Below are positions 10,383 through 22,054 of a stretch of 64,000 nucleotides of DNA, piece after piece. Position 1 is the stretch's first letter; every line of letters starts with the position of its first letter. The notes under the pieces are model-generated. The model did not search any database, had not been told where the DNA came from, and worked only from the letters and a program-made list of their open reading frames with translations. The stretch is from Eucommia ulmoides. Its lineage: Eukaryota > Streptophyta > Magnoliopsida > Garryales > Eucommiaceae. Location: contig CM028326.1 of NCBI GenBank assembly GCA_016647705.1, positions 3,410,001 through 3,474,000 of the forward strand, in the 5' to 3' direction. The position numbers and the translations under genes are program-made.

Positions 10383-12574
10383 TGTCACGACCCGATTTCC
10401 CAAGGCCGGACATGGTTTCTCCTATAGAGAAATTCCTATCCTAAAACCGCTTTGCCGAATTGTAAATCTACAACCTTTGGAAATTTTTGGTTTAAAGGCG
10501 ATAATTCTTGTTGCCAATTTTACGACGGAAATTTCTTAATCTAATAGTCACCATTTAAATTCAAATAATTCATTTAATAGCTAATCTGTGGATTTTTCAT
10601 ACACAACAACCCAATTAAAAGAGTCTCGAATTTGTAATTTAAAAATCAAATTTTGCAAATTTCATCAAATTAGATTATTATCCAATCATAATTTTATAAA
10701 AAAATTGACTTCCCAACATTAAATCAAACCAGTTATATTCAACAGTTACATTTACCGAATATTCGATACATTATTATTGAGAGAAATATTCTACAACAAC
10801 TACGAAAATTAATATTACCGTTTTCGCCAGTTACAACAATAAATAATAATTACAATTTTTACAATAGAAATTTCACAAAAACTTTTCTCTCGTTACGTCC
10901 CAGCCAACCCTGCAACCAAACATTGTGGTGTTGTGAGTCAACGCTCAGTAAAACTCCAACCCCTCTAATACGTGCATTTAAATATAATACGCCACATAAA
11001 ACACCTTAACATGTTGTTCACAAAATTGTCACATAACTTCCATTTAGATTTCATATAATCAAAATATAATCAATGTAATATTCATGCAAACAAGTAACGC
11101 CAAATACACCAACAATAATAATATGAATGTCATATTGAGAAATTTAAATGCATATATTAAAATAAGTTAGGAATTCTACCTCTCCCGCATTCTCCGATGG
11201 CCGTAAGATTGGATTTTGATTTTTAGTGGGGTGGTTTGTGTAATTTTTTTTTTCCCTTTTTCTCTCTTTTTTTGTTTCTTCTTCCCACTATTGCTTCTGT
11301 TTCGGTTTAGGGACCAGTCGCCGACCATTCTCACCCTACCACCGATCACTACTCTAATCACGCCACACACCCACGAAGTCAGAAACCCACGACGCCGAAC
11401 GGAACACTCACCGCCGGCCTCTTGCACAGCCCCTGCCGAACCCACGACCGAACACACACACACACAAAATCGAACCTTTCTTTTCTTTCTCTAACTCTCC
11501 AGCCGGCTAAACGACCGACACCAACCTCCTGCGATCACCCTCGCCGCCCTTCCTCAACAATCCGAACACCCATACACACACAATAAATTCTCACACACAC
11601 ACCCTGTTCATGTACCCACAACTAAACACACACCTACCCACAACCGACAACGACGAGCACATGCAAACACCACATGCACTTTCACTGTCCGACTGAACGA
11701 CACACCACGCACGTAATCCGTTTGACGGCCAACGTTCACAACCGACAAAAACCATACACACACCATCAAAACAGCACACACACACACACATACACGAATA
11801 GAGCATGCACACACAGCCGGTGACACACACATACACATATGCACATTGGATCAAAACAGAGGAATACACACACATGATGAACGACAGAGAGACACACACC
11901 GTTGGCAACTTACTGAAGAACACACACCTACTGCGTTGCCATTTTTCTGTTTTGAATTCTCACCGCCGACGAGTTTTCTCTCTCTAACCCACCGCCGACG
12001 AACTCCGGCGACTCACCTACGACCGGAACAACGCATACACATATAGAAATTGGACACTCACACACACCCAAAACACACAAACCCACACGATCGTCGACCA
12101 CCAAACATTCACCGTCGAACCCACCTCCGAGTCTCTCTCTTTTCTGTTCTCAGATCTCTCCTTCTTTTTTCCCAGGTTGAAGATCACGATTGCATGAGGT
12201 ATTTATATACATGAGAGTAGTGGATCAACTTAATCCCTTACTTGCCACGTCGTGATCTCGATTATTCTCTCAGTTTGGTTTGGATCCCACCGACTGTATA
12301 AACATATACGTGTTTATACATATATATAATATCTTATTCCAAATTACCTTAACCCCCCTCCCCCCCTCCCCCAGTTTCTTTAGATTTTTATTTGAATCCC
12401 CATTCCAAGATTTAATTTCTCTTAAAATTATAATTTAACTCAAACCGAAAATTAATATTTTGAAAATCACTAATTAACCCCTAAAACTTTAAATCAAATA
12501 ATAAATTACGCTATCCACCCCGTTATTTTTGAAATATTATAAAATACGATCTAAATAAAAATCAGGGTCTTATA
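10383..12574 (-). repeat. 3' LTR (minus strand) of the nested LARD-like element
   Basis: It is 2,192 bp and collinear with 14,489-16,730. A (CA)n-rich part lies at 11,440-12,100 and a C-rich run at 12,353-12,373. Its plus-strand right edge reads GGGTCTTATA where the intact LTR has GGGTCTTACA. Confidence 0.93.
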
Positions 12575-14472
12575 ACTCTTCCCTCCTAAAAGAAATTTCC
12601 TCCAGAAATTTTCGTTCAAAACAATCGGAATTAAAATTTTCAGTCAAAACAAATATTTCATATTTGCACCGCATTGTCATATTAGCCACACTTAATTAGT
12701 AACCGTCAATTCACTTTCATACATCGCAACATTTTCATTCGCAGTAGCTCACATTATATCCAACGACCGACAAATAGGGTGCACCTAGCACAACCAATCA
12801 ACTATTAAAAAAAATCCTATGTTTCTCAATGCTTTCGCTGCGCTACTCTGATAAAATTATAATAAATATATTTATACACCAACCATTTTAAAGTAATATA
12901 TATTTATATATCCAAATAGTTCATCATATACGACAAAACACCACACCACCCTCCGACTAGCCATGTGATCGTTTTAACCTCACGATCGGGAGTTACAACG
13001 ATACCGTACACCCGTAAGATTTGCCTTCTTAGCGGGACAAATAAGCACCTGCCGGATTAATCTTCCAGACAGGACATAATATCATTAACCACCTGTCGGA
13101 CGTCTCCGGACAATATATAATATCATTAACCACCTGTCGAACCACCCTTCGGACAGGATATAATATCAATAATCATCTGCCGAACCATCATTCAGACAAG
13201 ATATAATATCAATAACCACCTGCCAGACCACCCATCGGATAGGATATACTATCAATAACCACTTGCTGGACCACCCATCGGATAGGATATAATATCAATA
13301 ACCACCTGCCGGACCATCCATCGCACAGGATATAATATTAATAACCACTTGCCGGACTACCCATCGGACAGGATATACTATCAATAACCACCTGCCGGAC
13401 CACCCATCGGACAAGATATAATATCAATAACCACCTACCGGACCACCCACCGGACATGATATAATATCAATTACCACCTGTCGGACCACCCTTCGGACAT
13501 GATATAATAACTCTCTGCCGTAGAAGATAATCAACATTTTGTCGAAGTAGATAAACAACGCTCTGTCGAAGCAGATAAATACTATGGCATCGTCTAATCA
13601 CCAACATCGTCAAATCAAGAACATCATCGTCAAATTACAAATCAAAAACATCAACCTATATCTCCAAAATCAAATTAATCCAAATATCATTTTTCTAACC
13701 TCTTTAGTAACCAATTAGATTCAACAAATTATTTTTCACTTCCTTTAAAACCAATGCAATCCACATTTTCAAAAACACCCAGAACCGCTTGATCCATATA
13801 AGTTAGAAAATCGTCTAGTTTTAATTAAACACATCTTTCCATCATATATATGAAAATAGGTTTTGTAATTTACTAGAAGACAATATACACCTTTAAATTA
13901 ATAACTCCTATTAAGCGATAATTTCCAATGGTCCACAACTAAACGATACTCACCCAGATTTATTTAACTTATTATCAAGTAGTTTACTCTCATCACCCGC
14001 CATCTCAAATGTTAATATGTTCAACTTATTAATTCACCGTTAGATATTAATATTTTTATCCACTACCACATATAGGAATTCATCCACTATCATATATTAA
14101 TACCAAATAAAATGCCCAATGTTTTGTTCATAAAATTTTGAGAATTTTATCACTTAATCGAGTAAATTTTTTCAACATTAACAATTTATGCAAAAATATC
14201 ACCAAGCACAGTCACAGGGATCAAATTATGCAATTTAGCTGACTAAAAGATCCACATAATCAATTAAACAGGTATACACATATGAGTCATTACTGTCCCA
14301 ATCAATTGTAAAACGTAAACAATCATCGTTTGTTATTCCACTTTTATTTCTCAATCTCGACTAAAATTATTATTTTTACATATTAGTAATTTATTATGAA
14401 TGATGGGTATCCTAACCCCGGTTCAAAGTATTCGCAAATCTAAATTGTGGGTCTGTAGAATCTATAACCTAA
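12575..14472 (-). other. Non-coding interior of the LARD-like element
   Basis: No gag, protease or pol homology is seen in any frame. The minus-strand 3' end has a purine run, AGGAGGGAAGAG, against the 3' LTR at 12,575-12,593; this is the polypurine tract. It contains the minisatellite at 13,030-13,510 and a GTTAAAACGATCA-type block near 12,975 that recurs in the solo LTR at 23,808. Confidence 0.85.
13030..13510. repeat. Minisatellite, about 43 bp, roughly 10-11 units
   Basis: The unit contains ACCACCTGCCGGACCACC, then ATCGGACAGGATATAATATC. Units vary mostly by transitions. Read on the other strand, the same unit is present about twice in the solo LTR at 23,620-23,705. Confidence 0.9.
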
Positions 14473-14484
14473 GCTCTGATACCA
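14473..14484 (-). other. Primer-binding site for initiator tRNA-Met (TGGTATCAGAGC)
   Basis: On the minus strand, TGGTATCAGAGC lies four bases inside the 5' LTR. This is the standard tRNA-iMet primer site of many plant LTR elements, and it fixes the element's orientation. Confidence 0.92.
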
Positions 14485-14488
14485 AACT

Positions 14489-16422
14489 TATCACGACCCG
14501 ATTTCCCAAGGCTAGACATGGTTTCTCCTATAGAGAAATTTTTATCCTAAAATCGACTCGCCGAATTGTAAATCTACAACCTTTTGGAAATTTTTGGTTT
14601 AAAGGCAATAATTCTTGTTGCCAATTTTACAACATAAATTTCTTAGTCTAATAGTCACCATTTAAATCCAAATAATTCATTTAATAGCTAATCCGCGGAT
14701 TTTTCATACACAACAACCCAATTAAAAGAGTCTCGAATTTGTAATTTAAAAACCAAATTTTTCATATTTAATCAAATCAGATTATCCCATCATAATTTTA
14801 TAAAAAAATCGACTTCCCAACATTAAATCAAACCAATTATATTCAACAGTTACATTTACCGAATATTTGATACATTATTATTGAGAGAAATATTTTACAA
14901 TAACTATGAAAATTAATATTACCATGTTTACCAGTTACAACAATAAATAATAATTACAATTTTTACTATAGAAATTCCACAAAAACGTTTCTCTCATTAC
15001 GTCCCAGCCGACCCTACAACCAAACATTGTGGTGTTGTGAGTCAACGCTTAGTAGAACTCTAATCCCTCTAATATGTGCATTTAAATATAATACGCCACA
15101 TAAAACGCCTTAGCATGTTGTTCACATAATTGTCATATAACTTCCATTTAGATTTCATATAATCAAAATATAATCAATGTAATATTCATGCGAACAGGTA
15201 ACGCCAAATACACCAACAATAATAATACGAATGTCACATTGAGAAATTTAAATACATATATTAAAAGAAGTTAGGAATTCTACCTCTCCCGGATTTTTCG
15301 ATGGCCGCAAGGTTGGATTTTGATTTTTAGTCGGGTGGTTTGTGTAATTTTATTTTTTTTTTCCTTTTTCTTTCTTTTTCTGTTTCTTCTTCCCGCTATT
15401 GCTTCTGCTTCGGTTTTGGGACTAGCCGCCGGCCACTCTCACCCTGCCGCCACACACCCACGAAGTCAGAACACCCATGATGCCGAACGAAACACACACC
15501 GCCAGCCTCCTACACAACCCCTGCCGAACCCACGACCGAACACACACACACACACACAAAACTGAACTCTCCTTCTCTCTCTCTAACTCTCATGCCGGCT
15601 AAACGACCGACACCAACCTCCAACGATCACCCTAGCCGGCTTTCCTCAACGAATCGAACACCCATACATACGCAGAAAACTCACACACACACACCCCGTT
15701 CACGTACCCACAACTAAACACACACCTACCCACAACCGACAACGACGAGCACATGCAAACACCACATGCACTCTCACTGTCCGACTGAACAACACACCAC
15801 GCACGTAATCCGTTCGATGACCGACGTTCACAACCGACGACAACCACACACATGCCATCAAAAGAGCGCGCGCGCACACACACACACACACAGTCACGAA
15901 TAGAGCATGCACACACAGCTTGTGACATACACATACACATATGCACATTGGATCAAAACAGATGAATACACACACATGATGAACGACGGAGACACACACA
16001 TCGTTGGCAACCTACTGAAGAACACACATCTACTGCGTTTCCATTTTTCTGTTTTGAATTCTCGCCGTCGGCTAGTTTTCTCTCTCTAACCTGCCGCCGG
16101 CGAACTCTGGCGACTCACCTACGACCGGAACAACGCACACACATATAGAAATTGGACACCCACACACACCCAGAACACACAAACACTCACAAACCCACAC
16201 GATCGCCGACCACCGAACACTCACCGGCGAACACACCTCCGAGTCTCTCTCTTCTCTGTTCTCATATCTCTCCTTCTTTTTCCCAACTTGAAGATCATGA
16301 CTGCATGGGGTATTTATATGCATGAGAGTAGTGGATCAACTTAATCCCTTTCTTGCCACGTTGTGATCTCGATTCTTCTCTCAGTTTGGTTTGGATCCCA
16401 CCGACTGTATAAACATATATGT

Positions 16423-16499
<77 letters not shown>

Positions 16500-16730
16500 C
16501 TTATTCCAAATTATCTTAACCCCCCATTAGTTTCTTTAGATTTTTATTTGAATCCCCATTCCAAGATTTAATTTCTCTTAAAATTATAATTTAACCCAAA
16601 CCGAAAATTAATATTTTGAAAATCACTAATTAGCCCCTAAAATTTTAAATCAAATAATAAATTACTTCATCCACCCCGTTATTTTTGAAATATTATAAAA
16701 TATGACTTAAATAAAAATCAGGGTCTTACA
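14489..16730 (-). repeat. 5' LTR (minus strand) of the nested LARD-like element
   Basis: It is 2,242 bp and pairs with 10,383-12,574. It is longer mainly because a (TA)n microsatellite at about 16,424-16,496 is expanded. Its inner end reads TATCACGACCC on the plus strand, where the other LTR has TGTCACGACCC. About 15,530-16,210 is rich in (CA)n; open frames there are composition artefacts. Confidence 0.93.
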
Positions 16731-16735
16731 AATAA

Positions 16736-17092
16736 AGAATATATATCTATAACAAAATCAAAGGTGAAGCTTGAATTGGAATAAGGAGGTGGGTCCTTAC
16801 TGAGATTTGGTCGCAGACGGCCTGGTGTATGAGGTTGTCTGTGCTGTTGTCCGCCATTAGGGTTTTGTCATTGGGCGGGGTGATGCGTCAGAGGTAGCCC
16901 AACATTACCTCTGGGCTCCTCGAAAAGGCCTAGACAGCTGGGAGTCTTGTGTTTGGGATCCCAAAGAAAGAGCCGTCGGCTGCCAGCTCAGAAGAGGCCC
17001 CGGACATGAGCTTGGACTGTTTGGAGGACTTAGGCTTCTTATGCCTCCCATCATCAACTTTTCTCTTCCCAGTGCCAGATGGGTCTTTGATC
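16736..17092 (-). pseudogene. Middle fragment of the Tat antisense ORF
   Basis: On the minus strand it reads a basic segment GTGKRKVDDGRHKKPKSS, then SGASSELAADGSFFGIP, then a region near 16,850-16,915 with stops. This is the low-complexity linker between the globular N-terminal domain and the coiled coil of the antisense protein. It is bounded by the LARD-like insertion on one side and another insertion on the other. A possible splice site lies near 16,800. Confidence 0.5.
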
Positions 17093-18440
17093 GCTCAAAA
17101 ATAATTCCCTTAACTAAGCGCAAAATATCGTAGTATAGTGTGCTTAAGTAAGAGTGTCGAACCACAGGGATCGGTCTTGTAATTATCGATTTTCGATTAT
17201 TTTTCTTCCTTAATGAGGACGAGATTTGATTTTTTATTTTTTAATAAAAGAAAAGTAAGATAAATAAAACTATTAATGCAAACCAAATAAAATAGAAAAC
17301 CGGATTAGGAATTATAGATCCATATTTTGGAATATATGTTTTTCTTGTATTTTCTATTTAACTCGAATTTGTGTAAACGAGTATTCCTAGTTACAAGTCG
17401 GAATTACTCAGAAAGATATGGATTGTTATTTTATGCCATGATTTATCTTCGATGTTTAATTCCTACACTACATTAATCTACAGTGAATTAACATCTAAGC
17501 ATAAATCATCCAACCAATAATTAATCCTCAAGAATACGATTGTATAACCATTAGATCGAGACCACAAGTACATGATCTAATGTTCTAGTAGTGATTGGAT
17601 TCAACCCAAAATCTTACAAGAACATTTTGAAATCAAATCCAACCACAATAATATCATTTCAAGCACAAACTTCATATTATACAATTGTTTACACAAAAAT
17701 CCAAAATTAAATGAGAAAAATACAATATTACATAAATCCAAAATACATCACCATAATCCCAATCCGATAAAAAGAATTAGCCGCTCACTATTTTCTGTAT
17801 TGATATTTTTGCGGATGAAATCCTAAAAAATACTAATACATTCAACTTCAAACCAGGCTTCTTCCTCAAACAAAATGGTGAGAAGGTGGTGAATGAAAAC
17901 TTTCTGCTAAAAAATGGTCTTTTCCCCCCTCTCTACTGTCTGATTCCTCTCTGTTTATGGGAGAGTTTTGATTGCTCCTGAATTGCCGTAGGAAAATGAG
18001 CCCAAAATATCTTGCAAAATGTTAGACAAAAATAAAACAAAATAAAATAAAATAAAATAAAAAAATGTGGGGAAAGGGACAGGGTGCACCGCTCAAGGTG
18101 TACCTTTGGGCAGAGAGCATTTTTTCTCTCTGCCTTGGGTCGTGTGCGACCCAAGAACAGAGAGCAAAATGCTCTTTACTAGTCACAAGCGTGACCAGGC
18201 TGGTCTATGTGACCAGCACACAGGCTAGTCGCACGTGCGACTGTACGACCCCGAGAATGATCTACCGTGATTTTTAGAAATATTTCATTTGTCCGTCTAT
18301 TTTACTCTGAATTAACTCATTTTTATCCATTTTCAAAATTTTACAAAAACAAATAAAATTAATTAATTTCTAATATTTTAATTTATTTAATTAATTAACA
18401 AAACTAAATTTAGTGGTATTAAATCGCACAAAATTTGGCG
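17093..18440. mobile_element. Probable inserted sequence of unknown type in the antisense ORF
   Basis: Antisense-ORF fragments lie on both sides (16,736-17,092 and 18,441-19,995), so this AT-rich block looks inserted. Words with GATC lie at both presumed edges, but no clean target duplication can be set. It carries a hairpin cluster at 18,110-18,245. No coding domain, LTR pair or terminal repeat is clear, and an intron is an alternative. Confidence 0.4.
18110..18245. repeat. Cluster of short perfect hairpins
   Basis: GCAGAGAG (18,110-18,117) pairs with CTCTCTGC (18,126-18,133). CTTGGGTCG (18,134-18,142) pairs with CGACCCAAG (18,147-18,155). Further GACCAGG/CTGGTC and GTCGCACGTGCGAC palindromes follow. 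GTGCGAC is reused several times. Confidence 0.8.
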
Positions 18441-19995
18441 ATCAGTCTTGAGGGGAGGTATCCTCACTCCTGATACAGGTAGATTATCGAGACCCTGATT
18501 GCGGGGCTTCCTTGATTGCCACCTTCGGTAGATCGAGTAAACGACTTTGGGCCGGCGTTGCCAGACACTACTGCTGGGATGGTGTAGGAGAAGGTTGTGG
18601 ATTGTCCTAGTAACCCCCAGTGTGCTCAGATCCATCGGCCTTGGCCGCCTGGCCAACCTCTTGTGCATACTTCTCGCTTAACCTCTGGACAACCATTGCC
18701 TTGTCCATAGCTGCAATATTTAACAAGACATTTAGAAATTTCTCTAACCAAGCCAGCAGCATCCAATTCTACATAAGATGACCAACATGGATAGTTGAGC
18801 AAAAAAATAAAATAAAAAAAATTAGAGAGTCCAAGTATGAAAAATTGACAGAAATGGAGTAACTTACCATTGGTTGAATCTACTGGGATGTCAACAACGG
18901 GTGGAGTGCTCGGTGGTAGGTACCAGAAAAGGGTGAAGAAATGAGAGTCAATCACGGTGTTCACATCCCTGAATGTCGTCTTCAGAACCTTGTCCCTCTA
19001 CTTAACAATTTCCTTGCTCAACATCGGTCTCCGCCTCTTGGGTACTTCTTTAGCTGTGCAAACCATAAAAAAATTATCAATCCAAGTATAATGAGAAATC
19101 CGAGAAGAAGAATCCCTACCTACGGGCCGTAATCTTATCGACTTTTCCCCATTCCATCTGAACGGGGTATTTTCCGTTGTCCTCCGGGCCGGACTGCCAA
19201 CCGGTGCCTATGAGATAGAACAATTGGGGCTTCCAATTATGAATGGAAGTGTTCAGGTTCTTCAAGAACGTCAACCTGGACGAAATGTAGCACCACCCAG
19301 TACCTCGAGAAACAGGCTTGGGGTAGATAGAGCCTTGAAGAGCTCAACGCTCGGCTCAATTTTCTCGACCCAAAAGGTTATCCACAATGCCACCATGGCC
19401 CTCATACCATTCAGAGCAATTTTTGATAAACACAAATAGTACTCCGCGTAGATGGCCCAGATCCACCAGTGAATTGGGAATCAGAGACCCGCGTCCAGTT
19501 GGTGCTTATAAACGGTCATGTAGCCCACCGGTGGCATACATACCCGATCCTCGGGCTGGGGCATGATAGTCTGAACCCCCTCCAGAAAAAAAGCATTTAC
19601 TTCAGCATTTGAGGACAGATTCTTCATTTATAATCATCTTCGTGTTCCACATCGGGCTCGTGATCGGGACTTTTATGTGAAGATTCTTCAGAGTCGCATT
19701 ACGCACCATGCTTTCGCGAAGTACCTAGGGTAAGGAGATAGCTTGGGAAATCTCTGCCACAATGACCGTGTCGGGAAGAACCCCAACACCAGGATCAATT
19801 GACGTAGATGCACCTCCGCTCTCGTCGCCTCGGCTTACAAAAACTGTGCTGTCGGCCAAGATAGACGGGGTTGCGCCACTTGCTGCATAGATCCTGGCCA
19901 AGACAGATGAAAGACACAGAACTGCTAGATGTTTGTTCCAAGGAGCCGGACCCAGAGCTAGAGGTCGAAGAAGAAGAAGAATGAGGAATAACCAT
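18441..19995 (-). pseudogene. N-terminal part of the Tat antisense ORF (gypsy-associated domain)
   Basis: The likely start is the minus-strand ATG at 19,993-19,995, followed by a serine-rich N-terminus. Downstream, one frame reads CMPPVGYMTVYKHQLDAGL, a stop, FPIHWWIWAIYAEYYLC, then IALNGMRAMVALWITFW. This pattern is typical of the plant 'putative gypsy type transposon' domain, which sits antisense in Tat elements. Further on, PVQMEWGKVDK and PMLSKEIVK blocks appear. Several stops and frame changes make it a pseudogene. Its role is not known. Confidence 0.72.
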
Positions 19996-20095
19996 TTTGT
20001 CAAAGCAAGGGTGAAAAAGAGTACCAGTGCTAAAAAGATGGAAGAGCTCTTGAAATCTTGTAAGTGTCAAATGAATGCAGAGGCCCTATTTTATA

Positions 20096-20097
<2 letters not shown>

Positions 20098-20148
<51 letters not shown>
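20098..20148. repeat. (TA)n microsatellite
   Basis: About 25 uninterrupted AT dinucleotides just upstream of the antisense ORF start. Open frames reading IYIYIY here are artefacts. Confidence 0.97.
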
Positions 20149-20150
<2 letters not shown>

Positions 20151-20329
20151 CCATATGAAGGGTCGCCCAGCCCAACAGTCCCTGTTGTATCGATCGACGC
20201 ACCAAATGTCACGTGGAGTCTATCCAACGGTTGTACTATTGGCTTCCCCAACAAGCCTAGTTAAGGGCACGAGCTACCCACGTGCCACGTGTGAAGGGAT
20301 AAACAAAGCATCTGATCCCTCCTTCATCA

Positions 20330-21330
20330 AAATTGTCCAAGCTGACTAGCTGACGTACTCTCAGCTCGGACATCATCAAAATAGAGAAGCCTCTGATCCT
20401 TCTTTCATCAACATTATCCAAGTACGAAGATTTATCCGAGCTCACGAGCTGACATAGTCTCAGCTCGGACATCATCAAAATGGGAAAGCCTTTGATCCTT
20501 CCTCCATCAACATTGTCCAAGTATGAAGATTTTTCCAAGCTCACGAGGTGACGTACTCTCAACTCGGACTCATCAAAATGGGGGAGCCTCTGATCCTTCC
20601 TTCATCAACATTGTTCAAGTATGAAGATTTGTCCGAGCTCACAAGCTAATGTACTCTCAGCTTGGATATCATCAAAATGGGAAAGCCTGCGATCCTTCAT
20701 TCATCAATATTGTCCAAGTACGAATATTTATCCGAGCTTACGAGCTGATGTACTCTCAACTCGGACATAATCAAAATAGGGAAGCCTTTGATCCTTCCTC
20801 CTCAAAATTGTCCAAGTATGAAGATTTATCCGAGTTGACAATCCTATGTACTCTCAGCTCAGACATCATAAAAATGGGAAAACCTCTGAGCCTTTCTCCT
20901 AAAAAATTTCTAAGTATGCTGATTTGTTCGAGCTGATGTACTCTCAGCTCAGACATCATCAAAATGGAGAAGCCTTTGATCATTCCTCCTCAAAATTGTC
21001 CAAGTATGAAGATTTATCTGAGCTGACAAGATAACGTACTTTTAGCTCGGACATCATCAAATTGGGGAATCCTCTGATCCTTCCTTCTCAAAGTTGTTCA
21101 AGTTTGAAGATTTGTCCGAGCTAACGTACTATCAGCCTGAACATCTTCAAAATGGGAAAGTCTATTCATTCATCAATATCTTCCTATCCGAACTGACGTA
21201 TTCTCAGCTCGGACTTTTCAAAATGGGAAAACTTGATCCTTCAATATTTTCCTATCTGAGCTGATGAGCTGATGTACTCTCAGCTCAGACGTCTTCAAAA
21301 TGGGGAAGCCTTTGGGGCGTTGAAGACTTT
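20330..21330 (+). repeat. 99-bp tandem array of the Tat element, about ten units
   Basis: The word CATCAAAA recurs at 20,374, 20,473, 20,571 and 20,670, giving periods of 98-99 bp, and continues with decay to about 21,330. A unit carries CTCTCAGCTCGGACATCATC, an AAGCCTCTGATCCTTCCTTC block and TCCAAGTATGAAGATTT. An amplified tandem repeat near the 3' end is a known feature of Retand elements. Confidence 0.92.
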
Positions 21331-21816
21331 GTCCGATCTAACGGTCTGACGGACTGAAGAATTAACATACTCTCAGCCCGGACCTTTCACCCCCTATGTT
21401 CTTTTAATGCCGTTTTGAGGTTTCCAAAGTCGTTTTGAAGCCCTATCCAGCTTCTGATCATCTGAAGAGGCTAAACACGGGTTATTACTCTTCGATTCAA
21501 AATGCGTCGTTAAGTAAAAAATCGAACTTCAAAAGGGTATTCTTGGTTGGCGGGTTTGATTATTAGCCACCAAGTTGAGTTTTTGGGTGTTAAAACAACC
21601 CAAATGAAGGACCAGGAAAATTTAACATCGAGGGGATGGCCCCGACATACTCCAAAGTACCAGTCTTCTTTACCTACGAAGTCATCTGGTCAGTAGTCAC
21701 GACAACAACACTCTCCAGAAACAAAAATAAGCAAAGGCCGAGTCTATGTGGAATTCACTCATGAAAGTCCTAAGCCCGTCGTGTTACGCTCTCGCCCTCG
21801 GAACTTAGGGGGCAAC
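21331..21816 (+). other. Pre-LTR region with polypurine tract
   Basis: The region links the tandem array to the 3' LTR. The AGGGGGC run at about 21,807-21,813 directly before the LTR is the likely polypurine tract. No coding seen. Confidence 0.6.
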
Positions 21817-22054
21817 TGTGGGAGAATTTCGTCTCATACGACACGTGTGAGGGTATTGTGACAAGTGTAAAAAAAATGGCCGAGCTAGGATCTGGGACTC
21901 ACCCCCATGGGGTCTCTCATGTTCTCCTTGAAGACCCCCGGTCCGAACTGAAAATCATCATGCTGAGCTGAAGGAATCTAAGCCGAGCCGATAGAGTCCA
22001 AGCCGAACTAACGGACTCGACTACTCTCCGCTTGAATTCTCCATACTTGAGGCT
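21817..22054 (+). repeat. 3' LTR of the Tat element, left piece
   Basis: It begins TGTGGGAGAATTTCG and matches the first ~238 bp of the 5' LTR after its junction. It is cut at TTGAGGC by the solo LTR. Confidence 0.92.

Larger units (their letters stand above)
10383..16730 (-). mobile_element. Nested non-autonomous LTR retrotransposon (LARD-like)
   Basis: Two ~2.2-kb LTRs flank a 1.9-kb interior with no gag or pol. Perfect 5-bp target duplications AATAA lie at 10,378-10,382 and 16,731-16,735. On the minus strand the LTR runs TGTAAGACCCTGATT to GGGTCGTGACA. It sits inside the antisense ORF of the Tat element. The lack of any domain means it relied on another element's enzymes. The LTRs differ at roughly 16 sites over the first ~180 bp compared by eye. 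Confidence 0.93.

Noticed and set aside
11176..12046. Overlapping open frames on both strands (also 15,320-16,323)
   Set aside because: They are (CA)n-rich LTR sequence giving Val/Cys- or Thr/His-rich peptides, duplicated in both LTRs, with no domain.
13030..13510. CRISPR-like 43-bp repeats
   Set aside because: Units are contiguous and homologous along their full length; this is a minisatellite inside an LTR element.
19933..20349. 138-residue frame with an IYIYIY run
   Set aside because: It runs through a (TA)n microsatellite opposite the antisense ORF start.
20330..21330. CRISPR-like appearance of regularly spaced repeats
   Set aside because: The whole 99-bp unit repeats, including the would-be spacers. 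It is a retrotransposon tandem array in a plant genome.
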